A stretch of 8,452 nucleotides of DNA from Actinobacteria bacterium RBG_16_64_13. Lineage in GTDB: Bacteria > Actinomycetota > Thermoleophilia > RBG-16-64-13. A model generated the notes under the pieces. The model was not told the DNA's origin. It searched no databases and saw nothing but the letters and a program-made list of their open reading frames with translations. A program made the position numbers and the translations under genes. Shown piece after piece: positions 1-6,243 of the stretch; position 1 is the stretch's first letter; each line of letters opens with the position of its first letter. The DNA is taken from NCBI GenBank assembly GCA_001768675.1, contig MELN01000003.1:303-8754 (forward strand), written 5' to 3'.

Positions 1-1
1 G

Positions 2-385
2 CGCCGGAAGCTGTCGATCAACCTCTGCGATCCGCTGGGTTACATCGATTTCCTCGGCCTGCTGGCCAACGCCCGGTTAGTGCTCACCGATTCGGGGGGC
101 ATCCAGGAGGAGACCACCGTGCTGGGGATCCCCTGCCTCACGCTGCGCAAGAATACGGAGCGGCCGGTGACCATCACCGAGGGGACCAACCGGCTGGTGG
201 ACCCGGAGGACGTCAAAGCCGTGTTGGCGGCTGTGGATGAGGCCCTGTGCTCCCCGGCGCCCGGGCTAGGCCGGCCCGACTACTGGGACGGGCATGCGGG
301 GGACCGGATCGTTAGGGCTATCTCGGGGTGGCTGGCGGGGCGTCTTCCTGGAAGCCAGCGACCGTCGTGCTCCACAAGCCAATAA
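2..385 (+). CDS. wecB: UDP-N-acetylglucosamine 2-epimerase (non-hydrolysing), C-terminal part
   Basis: This is the last 127 codons of a gene that begins left of the window. The reading frame is open from base 2 and ends at TAA 383-385. The enzyme interconverts UDP-GlcNAc and UDP-ManNAc in the cytoplasm, supplying ManNAc units for surface polysaccharides. The block LTDSGGIQEE followed by LRKNTERPVTITEGTNRLV is the UDP-binding signature of the WecB/MnaA family, and the later YWDGHAGDRIV matches the usual family C-terminus. The catalytic residues of the N-terminal half are outside the window. About 15-20 residues after that point (a Gly/Arg/Ser-rich tail) look non-conserved and run into the start region of rmlD, so this end is longer than usual. 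Identity of the family is clear. A ManNAc role rather than a related 2-epimerase substrate is inferred. Confidence 0.93.
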   Translation, partial: RRKLSINLCDPLGYIDFLGLLANARLVLTDSGGIQEETTVLGIPCLTLRKNTERPVTITEGTNRLVDPEDVKAVLAAVDEALCSPAPGLGRPDYWDGHAGDRIVRAISGWLAGRLPGSQRPSCSTSQ

Positions 386-1242
386 ACAAGAACAAGCAAA
401 CCGATCGGGGACCGTTGATCCTGGGCTGCCGCGGCATGCTCGGCCGCGCTTGTCTCCAGGCTTTCGGTCCGGACGCGAGCGGATGCGGCAGGGGTGATTT
501 CGACATCGCCGACCGCGCCGGAGTACTCGCCCACCTCTCCCGCCTCTCTCCGGGCTTGATTGTCAACTGCGCCGCCGCCACCGACGTCGACCGTTGTGAG
601 CTCGATCACGGCTATGCCGACACGGCCAACGCCGTAGGGGCCAGCCATGTGGCAGAAGCCGCGGCCATTCTCGGCGCGCGCTTGGTCCACATCTCCACCG
701 ACTTCGTGTTCGGCGGTCGCGAAGGTCGTCCCTATCGGGAGACGGACGAGCCAAGCCCCCTCAACTACTACGGCCTCTCTAAGCTGAAGGGCGAGCGCGC
801 GGTGTTGGCCGCCCTGCCCTCGGCTCTCGTCGTACGCGCCTCCTGGCTGTACGGGGATGGCCCAGGTCACTTCCCGGCCCGGGTCCTCTCCTGGGCGAGC
901 GAGCGCTCGGAAATCCGGATGGCCGCCGACCAGTTCGGCAGTCCGACATTCGCGGAGGACCTTGCCCGAGGGATCCGCGCTCTGGTCGCAACAGGCGTGC
1001 AGGGCGTCTTTCATCTGGCCGGTTCAGGCTGCGCCAGCCGCTATGATGTGGCCTGGGAGACCCTGGCCCTGGCGAAGCTGAACGTCACGGTGGTGCCGGT
1101 CTCCGCCTCCGAGTTCCCGTCGCCGGCGCCCCGCCCCGCGAACACTTGCCTCGATTGCACCAAGGCCGCCGGTCTGGGCGTGGACCTCCCTCCCTGGCGC
1201 GACGGCCTCGCCCGCTATCTCCGTACCAGCGGCATCAGCTAG
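367..1242 (+). CDS. rmlD: dTDP-4-dehydrorhamnose reductase (RmlD)
   Basis: It performs the last step of dTDP-L-rhamnose synthesis, NAD(P)H reduction of dTDP-4-dehydro-L-rhamnose. Visible signatures, in order: the nucleotide-binding turn GCRGMLG right after the first strand, HISTDFVF, the catalytic pair in YYGLSK (Tyr 135 and Lys 139 if the GTG at 367 is used), and DQFGSPTFAEDLA, the DQxGxPT hallmark of RmlD. Length is about 291 residues, normal for the family. The start is unclear because no ATG precedes the first strand. GTG 328 and GTG 367 both overlap wecB (58 and 19 bases), while TTG 415 would clear it, with a GGGG stretch 4 bases before, but would trim the first strand. I chose 367 as a compromise. 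It probably shares a transcript with wecB. Function is secure from motifs and from neighbouring rmlA and rmlB. Confidence 0.92.
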   Translation: MLHKPINKNKQTDRGPLILGCRGMLGRACLQAFGPDASGCGRGDFDIADRAGVLAHLSRLSPGLIVNCAAATDVDRCELDHGYADTANAVGASHVAEAAAILGARLVHISTDFVFGGREGRPYRETDEPSPLNYYGLSKLKGERAVLAALPSALVVRASWLYGDGPGHFPARVLSWASERSEIRMAADQFGSPTFAEDLARGIRALVATGVQGVFHLAGSGCASRYDVAWETLALAKLNVTVVPVSASEFPSPAPRPANTCLDCTKAAGLGVDLPPWRDGLARYLRTSGIS

Positions 1243-1245
1243 AAT
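1240..1245 (+). promoter_or_regulatory. possible -10 element (TAGAAT) ahead of rmlA
   Basis: TAGAAT lies across the rmlD stop codon, 39 bases before the rmlA ATG, and matches the sigma-70 -10 consensus at five of six positions in an otherwise GC-rich stretch. It is followed by GACCCC. A similar string, TATCATGACACC, occurs in the only other sizeable gap, ahead of fcl. No recognisable -35 box stands 16-18 bases upstream, so this could be chance created by the TAG stop codon. If real, it would give rmlA-rmlC-rmlB-manC their own internal promoter. Confidence 0.25.
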
Positions 1246-1284
1246 GACCCCGGGGGACTCAGGCGGTTGTGAGGTGAGCGACGC

Positions 1285-2154
1285 ATGAAGGGCATCGTCC
1301 TGGCAGGGGGCTCGGGTACCAGGCTGTATCCGGCCACGCGCGTGATCAGCAAGCAACTCATGCCTGTCTACGACAAGCCCATGATCTACTACCCGCTCTC
1401 CACCCTGCTCCTGGCCGGCATCCGCGACATCCTCATCATCTCTACGCCCCTTGACCTGCCTCGCTTTGAGGAGTTGCTGGGCGACGGCTCCCGGCTTGGT
1501 GTCTCGTTTTCGTATCGCGCGCAGCAGCGGCCGGAAGGACTCGCACAGGCGTTCGTCATCGGACGGGAGTTCCTGGCGGGCGGCCCTGCCTGCCTGGTGC
1601 TCGGCGACAACATCTTCTACGGCCACGGCCTGATGGAGCGCCTGCGCGCGGCCACTGCGCTCGCCGAGGGCGCCCTGGTCTTCGGATACTGGGTCAGCGA
1701 CCCCGAGCGCTATGGCGTAGTGGAGTTCGCCCCCGATGGCCGCGCCCTGAGCATCGAGGAGAAGCCCAATGCGCCTCGCTCCAACTACGCCGTCCCCGGC
1801 TTGTACTTCTACGATGCCGAGGTGTGCGACATCGCCGCCGGACTCGCTCCTTCCCCACGCGGAGAGCTCGAGATCACCGACCTCAACCAGGTCTACCTCT
1901 CTCGGGGGAAGCTGCGGGTAGACAAGATCGGCCGGGGCATCGCCTGGCTGGATACCGGCACCCACGAGGCGCTGCTCAAAGCCTCGCACTTCATCCAGGT
2001 GATCGAGGAGCGCCAGGGGTTGAAAGTGGCGTGCCTGGAGGAGATCGCCTACCGGCAGGGGTATATCGGGGCGGAGCAGCTGGAGGCGGAGGTGGCAACA
2101 ATGAAGGGTAACGCCTACGGCGCCTACCTCGAACAGCTTCTGAGGGAGGGCTAG
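1285..2154 (+). CDS. rmlA: Glucose-1-phosphate thymidylyltransferase (RmlA)
   Basis: It joins glucose-1-phosphate and dTTP into dTDP-glucose with release of pyrophosphate, the committed step to dTDP-L-rhamnose. The 289-residue length is standard. The nucleotidyltransferase signature GGSGTRL is at residues 8-14, KQLMPVYDKPMIYYPLS at 23-39 (substrate-binding loop), QRPEGLAQAF at 81-90, the metal-binding GDN at 107-109, YGVVEF at 143-148 and EEKP at 158-161. The ATG at 1285 follows GAGGTG (1271-1276) at a spacing of 8, so the start is firm. It begins 42 bases after rmlD, one of only two wider gaps in the window. Its TAG stop shares one base with an in-frame GTG of the next gene. The specificity for dTTP is assigned from the close match to the RmlA family and the rml neighbours. 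Confidence 0.96.
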   Translation: MKGIVLAGGSGTRLYPATRVISKQLMPVYDKPMIYYPLSTLLLAGIRDILIISTPLDLPRFEELLGDGSRLGVSFSYRAQQRPEGLAQAFVIGREFLAGGPACLVLGDNIFYGHGLMERLRAATALAEGALVFGYWVSDPERYGVVEFAPDGRALSIEEKPNAPRSNYAVPGLYFYDAEVCDIAAGLAPSPRGELEITDLNQVYLSRGKLRVDKIGRGIAWLDTGTHEALLKASHFIQVIEERQGLKVACLEEIAYRQGYIGAEQLEAEVATMKGNAYGAYLEQLLREG

Positions 2155-2181
2155 TGGCCGGGCACGAGACAGAAACAACGC

Positions 2182-2188
2182 AGGGGGA
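2182..2188 (+). promoter_or_regulatory. ribosome binding site that sets the rmlC start
   Basis: AGGGGGA lies 4 bases before the ATG at 2193. It favours that ATG over the in-frame GTG at 2154, whose upstream bases fall inside the rmlA end and whose extra 13 residues resemble nothing conserved. The GTG at 2154 overlaps the rmlA stop by one base, so coupled initiation there cannot be excluded. Confidence 0.55.
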
Positions 2189-2192
2189 CCCC

Positions 2193-2648
2193 ATGATCGA
2201 CGGCGTGCAGGTGCAGAAGTTGCGGGTCATCCCCGACGACCGCGGCCGCCTAATGGAGATCCTGCGCTCAGACGACGAGGTCTTCGAGCGCTTCGGTCAA
2301 GTCTACGTGACTACCACCTACCCAGGGGCGGTGAAGGCCTGGCACATGCACCGGCTGCAGACCGACCACTTGGCCGCCATCCATGGCATGTTCCGCCTGG
2401 CTCTGTACGACGCCCGCGAGGGGTCGCCCACCCGAGACGTCCTCCAGGAAGTCTTCATGGGCGTCCACAACCCGATGCTCGTGCGCATCCCTCCCGGTGT
2501 GTACCACGGCTGGACGTGTATCTCGGAGGAGGAGGGGATCGTGGTCAATGTTCCCGATCTTCCCTATGATCGTGAACACCCGGACGAGTATCGCCTGCCG
2601 CCGGACACGCCCGAGATCCCCTATGACTGGTCCCGGAGAGCGGGTTAA
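2193..2648 (+). CDS. dTDP-4-dehydrorhamnose 3,5-epimerase-like cupin (divergent RmlC)
   Basis: A 151-residue RmlC-type cupin, shorter than the roughly 180 residues of classical RmlC. By position it should convert dTDP-4-dehydro-6-deoxyglucose to dTDP-4-dehydro-L-rhamnose, since rmlD, rmlA and rmlB flank it and no other rmlC is in the window. The fold is supported by an early PDDRGRLMEIL, KAWHMHRLQTDH (residues about 48-59; His 51 aligns with the catalytic His of the classical RGLHxQ motif), YDAREGSPT, and IPPGVYHGW (classical PPGFAHGF). It differs from classical RmlC at the segment that carries the catalytic Tyr: here VNVPDLPYD (residues 119-126) with Leu or Pro where Tyr is expected and Tyr 125 offset. 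From memory this belongs to a distinct short subgroup widespread in archaea and environmental bacteria. Function as a full 3,5-epimerase is inferred mainly from context. Confidence 0.82.
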   Translation: MIDGVQVQKLRVIPDDRGRLMEILRSDDEVFERFGQVYVTTTYPGAVKAWHMHRLQTDHLAAIHGMFRLALYDAREGSPTRDVLQEVFMGVHNPMLVRIPPGVYHGWTCISEEEGIVVNVPDLPYDREHPDEYRLPPDTPEIPYDWSRRAG

Positions 2649-2652
2649 GCCC

Positions 2653-3654
2653 GTGGAGCAGGAGACCACCCACACACCGGTCGTGGTGCTGGTGACCGGC
2701 GGTTGTGGCTTCATAGGGAGCAATTTCATCCGGCACCTGCTCTCGACTGATCCCACGATCGGCGTGGTCAACGTGGACGCCCTCACCTACGCCGGTAACC
2801 CCGAGAACCTGACCGACGTCGAGGCCTCCTTCGGCAACCGGTACCGCTTCCACCACGGAGACATACGGGACAGCGCGGCCGTCCGTCGAGTCATGGGCGG
2901 CTGTGACACCGTGGTCCACTTCGCTGCAGAGAGCCATGTGGACCGCTCCATCTCCCTGGCCCACGATTTCATCACTACCAACGTGGAAGGCACCTACGTC
3001 CTCCTCGAAGAGGCGCGCCACGCCGGCATCCGTCGCTTCCTGCATATCTCCACCGACGAGGTCTACGGCTCCACCGACTCCGGCTCCTTCCGCGAGACCG
3101 ACCCTCTGGCTCCCTCCAGTCCCTACTCCGCCAGCAAAGCAGCCGCCGACCTGCTGGCGCTCTCCTACCGCACGACCTTCGACCTGCCCGTGTTGATCAC
3201 GCGCAGCACCAACAACTTCGGCCCCTATCAGTTCCCGGAGAAGCTGATCCCGCTGTTTGTGACCAACCTCTTGGAAGACACCCCCGTCCCGCTCTACGGT
3301 GACGGCCTCAACGTCCGCGACTGGATCTACGTGCTGGACAACTGCCGAGCCCTGGACACCGTGCTCCGCCACGGCGCCAGCGGCGAGGTCTACAATGTTG
3401 GGGCCGCCAATGAGGTCACCAACCGGCACATCACCACGTCGCTCCTCGAACTGCTGGGCGCGGGCGAGGATATGGTCAAGTACGTCATCGACCGCCCCGG
3501 CCACGACCGCCGCTACTCGGTGACCACCGACAAGGTGCGGGCGTTGGGCTGGGCGCCACAGCGCAGTTTCGTCGAGGCGTTGGCGGAGACAGTGGGCTGG
3601 TACCGGGACAATCCCGGCTGGTGGAAGAAACTGACGCAGCGGGCCGTCCTCTAG
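2653..3654 (+). CDS. rmlB: dTDP-glucose 4,6-dehydratase (RmlB)
   Basis: It converts dTDP-glucose to dTDP-4-keto-6-deoxyglucose using a bound NAD, the branch point for L-rhamnose and many amino-deoxysugars. It is an extended short-chain dehydrogenase of 333 residues with GGCGFIGSNF (residues 16-25, NAD binding), STDEVYGS with catalytic Thr 134, Asp 135 and Glu 136, YSASK with Tyr 158 and Lys 162, then the RmlB-specific NNFGPYQFPEKLIPLF and VRDWIYVLDNCRA. The DE pair after Thr separates it from plain epimerases. The start is a choice: GTG 2653 lies 4 bases after the rmlC stop, with GGAGAG 12 bases upstream. ATG 2623 would overlap rmlC by 26 bases, and GTG 2683 lies closer to the first strand. 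The frame stays open much further upstream inside rmlC, but that part is a shadow. Its product may also feed the aminotransferase at the right end. Confidence 0.95.
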   Translation: MEQETTHTPVVVLVTGGCGFIGSNFIRHLLSTDPTIGVVNVDALTYAGNPENLTDVEASFGNRYRFHHGDIRDSAAVRRVMGGCDTVVHFAAESHVDRSISLAHDFITTNVEGTYVLLEEARHAGIRRFLHISTDEVYGSTDSGSFRETDPLAPSSPYSASKAAADLLALSYRTTFDLPVLITRSTNNFGPYQFPEKLIPLFVTNLLEDTPVPLYGDGLNVRDWIYVLDNCRALDTVLRHGASGEVYNVGAANEVTNRHITTSLLELLGAGEDMVKYVIDRPGHDRRYSVTTDKVRALGWAPQRSFVEALAETVGWYRDNPGWWKKLTQRAVL

Positions 3655-3676
3655 GCCGGCGAGCGGAAGAATCGGC

Positions 3677-5164
3677 GTGAAGGGCACCTTGATCCAACCG
3701 GTCATCCTCGCCGGAGGCTCCGGCACCCGGCTCTGGCCGGCCTCACGCCAGAATCATCCCAAGCAGTTGCTGGCTTTCGCCGGTCCCTACTCGCTGCTAC
3801 AAGAAACGGCTCTGCGGGCGCGCGATTTCGCCGCCGTGCCCACCATGCCCAACCCGGTCGTGCTGACCAACGAGGAGTACCGGTTCGTCGTGGCCGACCA
3901 ACTCCGGGAGATTGGCGTCACCCAGCCCCTTATCGTGCTGGAACCGGTGGGCCGTAACACGGCCCCGGCCTTGACCGTGGCCGCCCTGCTGCTGGCCGAT
4001 GGGGCGACCGATCCGGTGCTTCTGGTAATGGCCTCCGATCACCTGATCAAAGACGTGCCCGCCTTCCACGCCGCTGTGGCCGAGGGCGCCGGGCAGGCGG
4101 AAGCAGGGATGTTGGTCACCTTCGGTATCACCCCCGACCGGCCCGAGACCGGCTACGGTTATATACGCACGGGTGGGCCGGCGCCGGGGGCGGCGACGGC
4201 CCGTTTGCTGGCCGGTTTTACCGAGAAGCCCGACGCCGTAACCGCTGAACACTACCTGGCCTCAGGCGACTATCTGTGGAACAGCGGCATCTTCATGGTG
4301 AAGCGCTCGGTCTGGATGACCAGCCTCGAGCGGCACCGGCCGGAGATCGGCGCCGCCTGTCGAGCCGCGGTAGCCAACAAGAAGACTGACGGCCTCTTTG
4401 TCCTGCTGGACAGGGACGCCTTCGCAGCCTGCCCGTCCGACTCCATCGACTGCGCGGTGATGGAACGGGTGAGGCCCTCTTTCGATCCCGAATCTGCCGA
4501 CGAAGCACCCGACATCCCTGAAGCCGTGGTCGTGCCCCTGGATGCCGGCTGGTCCGATGTGGGCGGATGGGCGGCCATCTGGAGCGTCTCCGCCAAAGAC
4601 GAGGCGGGCAACGTGGTACGCGGGGACGTCATTCTCGAAGACACCCGAGGCACGCTGGTGCACGCCGATTCTCGCCTGGTGACGGTGCTCGGCGCCGAGA
4701 ACCTGGTAGTGGTCGAGACCGCGGACGCGGTGCTGGTGGCCGCCAAGGACAAGGCCCACGACCTCAAGCGGCTGGTCGCCCACGTCCAGGAGAAGAACCA
4801 GGACCTCACCATCGAGCATCGCCGGGTGCATCGCCCATGGGGCCGGTTCGACTCTATCGACAGCGGGGAGCGGTTCCAGGTGAAGCGCATCGTGGTCAGT
4901 CCCGGGGCCAGTCTGAGCCTGCAACTGCACCGGCATCGGGCCGAGCACTGGGTGGTAGTGCACGGCATCGCGGAGGTCACCTGTGGGGATAGGGTGTTCC
5001 GGCTGGGCGAGGACGAGTCCACCTACGTGCCTCTCGGCACGCCGCATCGGTTGGCAAACCCGGGAACGGAGCCGCTCGAGATAATCGAAGTGCAGTCGGG
5101 CGACTACCTGGGTGAAGACGACATCGTCCGCCTGGAAGACAGTTACGGGCGGCTGGAACCGTAG
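3677..5164 (+). CDS. manC: Bifunctional mannose-1-phosphate guanylyltransferase / mannose-6-phosphate isomerase
   Basis: This two-domain enzyme (type II phosphomannose isomerase, the ManC/AlgA/XanB family) makes mannose-6-phosphate from fructose-6-phosphate and GDP-mannose from mannose-1-phosphate. Length is 495 residues, slightly above the usual 470-480. The N-terminal domain shows VILAGGSGTRLWP (9-21), HPKQLLAF, the FTEKP motif (181-185) and YLWNSGIFM. The C-terminal cupin domain shows RPWGRFDSID, QLHRHRAEHW (from residue 416, metal-binding His), STYVPLGTPHRLANPG and VQSGDYLGEDDIVR. Both active sites look intact. The GTG at 3677 follows GGAAG (3665-3669) at a spacing of 7, 22 bases after rmlB. 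The intermediate step, phosphomannomutase, is not encoded here. Its product is the substrate of Gmd downstream, so it belongs functionally with fcl and gmd even though a 98-base gap separates them. Confidence 0.96.
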   Translation: MKGTLIQPVILAGGSGTRLWPASRQNHPKQLLAFAGPYSLLQETALRARDFAAVPTMPNPVVLTNEEYRFVVADQLREIGVTQPLIVLEPVGRNTAPALTVAALLLADGATDPVLLVMASDHLIKDVPAFHAAVAEGAGQAEAGMLVTFGITPDRPETGYGYIRTGGPAPGAATARLLAGFTEKPDAVTAEHYLASGDYLWNSGIFMVKRSVWMTSLERHRPEIGAACRAAVANKKTDGLFVLLDRDAFAACPSDSIDCAVMERVRPSFDPESADEAPDIPEAVVVPLDAGWSDVGGWAAIWSVSAKDEAGNVVRGDVILEDTRGTLVHADSRLVTVLGAENLVVVETADAVLVAAKDKAHDLKRLVAHVQEKNQDLTIEHRRVHRPWGRFDSIDSGERFQVKRIVVSPGASLSLQLHRHRAEHWVVVHGIAEVTCGDRVFRLGEDESTYVPLGTPHRLANPGTEPLEIIEVQSGDYLGEDDIVRLEDSYGRLEP

Positions 5165-5183
5165 CTACTTAGGCGCCGCCCAT

Positions 5184-5197
5184 GGCCGCCGGCGGCC
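5184..5197. repeat. perfect 14-base GC palindrome in the manC-fcl gap
   Basis: The bases GGCCGCCGGCGGCC form a perfect palindrome 19 bases after the manC stop. In RNA, two mutually exclusive hairpins are possible: a 5-bp stem with a 4-base loop within the palindrome, or GCCGCC at 5175-5180 pairing with GGCGGC at 5191-5196. No run of T follows, so it is not a standard intrinsic terminator. It may be an mRNA-stabilising or pausing structure or a binding site. In such GC-rich DNA a short GC palindrome can also arise by chance. Confidence 0.4.
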
Positions 5198-5205
5198 GCT
5201 TGGAC

Positions 5206-5211
5206 TATCAT
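5206..5211 (+). promoter_or_regulatory. possible -10 element (TATCAT) ahead of fcl
   Basis: TATCAT followed by GACACC sits 51 bases before the fcl ATG in the widest gap of the window (5165-5262). It is the only AT-rich hexamer in that gap resembling a sigma-70 -10 box, matching at four to five positions. The same TA-N-N-ATGAC-N-CC pattern appears ahead of rmlA. No good -35 box is seen 16-18 bases upstream; TTGGAC at 5200-5205 directly abuts it and is too close to serve. If active, it would drive fcl-gmd and the genes behind them. Confidence 0.28.
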
Positions 5212-5254
5212 GACACCCGCGCACGCCGCGCGACATGGCAGAGACGGGATCGAC

Positions 5255-5260
5255 AGGAGA
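5255..5260 (+). promoter_or_regulatory. ribosome binding site supporting the fcl start
   Basis: AGGAGA lies 2 bases before ATG 5263, a short but usable spacing. It supports this ATG over the in-frame ATG at 5182, which would add 27 Arg-rich residues not expected in the family. Confidence 0.55.
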
Positions 5261-5262
5261 GC

Positions 5263-6243
5263 ATGGCTACCACCCCAGACCAGCAGGGCCGGCGCAGCCG
5301 CATCTTCCTGGCCGGGCATACCGGCCTGGTTGGCGGCGCCATACTGCGGGCGTTGCAGGACCACGGTTACGAGGATCTGGTGCTCCGGACTATCGACGAG
5401 GTCGATCTCACCGACCAGGCCCGGACACGGACATTCTTCGCCGAAGAGCAGCCCCAGGTAGTCATCTTGGCGGCCGCCCGGGTGGGCGGGATCATGGCCA
5501 ACTGGGAACAACCCTACGAGTTCATCCAGGAGAACCTGGGCATCGAGCTCAATGTCATCCACGAGGCTTTCAGGGCCGGAGTCCGACGCCTGATCTTCCT
5601 GGGTAGTTCGTGCATCTACCCCCGGGAGGCGCCCCAGCCCCTCAAGGAGGAGTACCTCCTCACCGGACCGCTGGAAGAGACAAACCGTCCGTATGCCATC
5701 GCCAAGATCGCAGGCATCGAGCTGTGCCGCAGCCTCAATCGCGAATATGGCACGAGCTATCTTTCGCTCATGCCGACGAACATGTACGGACCGGGCGACA
5801 ACTTCGATCTGGAGACAAGCCATCTGGTGCCGGCATTGATCAGGAAGTTCCACGAGGCCAAGATGACCGCCACAGCGCCGGTCACGCTCTGGGGCACCGG
5901 GAGACCCCGGCGCGAGCTGCTCCACGTGGACGATCTAGCGGCCGCCATCTCCATGCTCCTGGAGGGCGAAGGCTGGTCGGATATCCCCGACGGCCTCGTC
6001 AACATCGGCACCGGCACCGATGCCACCATCGCAGAACTGGCCGAGACGGTGAGGAAGGTCGTGGGCTACGGCGGTCCTATCGTCTGGGATACCGGCAAAC
6101 CGGACGGCACTCCGCAGAAACTGCTGGATGTGAGCCGCGCGCGCGCCCTGGGTTGGGAACCGCGGATCGGACTGGAAGAAGGGCTCAAGCGCACGTACGA
6201 TTGGTACTGTGGAACCGTGCCGGAAGGAGAGAGACGCACGTGA
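5263..6243 (+). CDS. fcl: GDP-L-fucose synthase (GDP-4-keto-6-deoxymannose 3,5-epimerase-4-reductase)
   Basis: It turns GDP-4-keto-6-deoxy-D-mannose into GDP-L-fucose by two epimerisations and one NADPH reduction. At 326 residues it is the normal size. Signatures: GHTGLVGG (residues 18-25, cofactor binding), LAAARVGGI, GSSCIYP with Ser 115 and Cys 117, YAIAK with Tyr 144 and Lys 148, MPTNMYGPGDNF, SHLVPAL with His 187, and PDGTPQKLLDVSRARALGW. These equal the E. coli Fcl catalytic residues (Ser107, Cys109, Tyr136, Lys140, His179) with a constant shift of 8, so all five are retained. The ATG at 5263 is chosen for its Shine-Dalgarno and because the conserved part begins soon after. The last 4 bases overlap gmd, which makes its substrate. 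The order fcl-gmd is the reverse of the familiar E. coli gmd-fcl order. Confidence 0.96.
   Translation: MATTPDQQGRRSRIFLAGHTGLVGGAILRALQDHGYEDLVLRTIDEVDLTDQARTRTFFAEEQPQVVILAAARVGGIMANWEQPYEFIQENLGIELNVIHEAFRAGVRRLIFLGSSCIYPREAPQPLKEEYLLTGPLEETNRPYAIAKIAGIELCRSLNREYGTSYLSLMPTNMYGPGDNFDLETSHLVPALIRKFHEAKMTATAPVTLWGTGRPRRELLHVDDLAAAISMLLEGEGWSDIPDGLVNIGTGTDATIAELAETVRKVVGYGGPIVWDTGKPDGTPQKLLDVSRARALGWEPRIGLEEGLKRTYDWYCGTVPEGERRT

Noticed and set aside
1248..1255. CCCCGGGG palindrome after rmlD as a terminator
   Set aside because: It has a 4-bp half-site, no loop and no T-run. In GC-rich DNA this is expected by chance.
2383..2652. N-terminal extension of the rmlB frame
   Set aside because: It overlaps rmlC in another frame, translates to Ser/Arg/Thr-rich sequence, and precedes the ordinary RmlB N-terminus.
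5200..5205. TTGGAC as a -35 box
   Set aside because: It directly abuts the TATCAT hexamer, and no -10-like sequence occurs 16-18 bases downstream, where the DNA is GC-rich.
280..5925. Long minus-strand open frames (280-1014, 1024-2178, 2545-3726, 4262-5047, 5143-5925)
   Set aside because: Each lies opposite a gene with clear family motifs. High G+C at third positions leaves few stops on the other strand, and the translated products are low-complexity, rich in Arg, Gly, Val or His, and show no motifs.
5610..6239. 210-codon N-terminal extension of the gmd frame
   Set aside because: It lies inside fcl, which has all its catalytic residues. The translation is Arg/Gly/His-rich, and Gmd begins normally at GTG 6240 with a good ribosome binding site.
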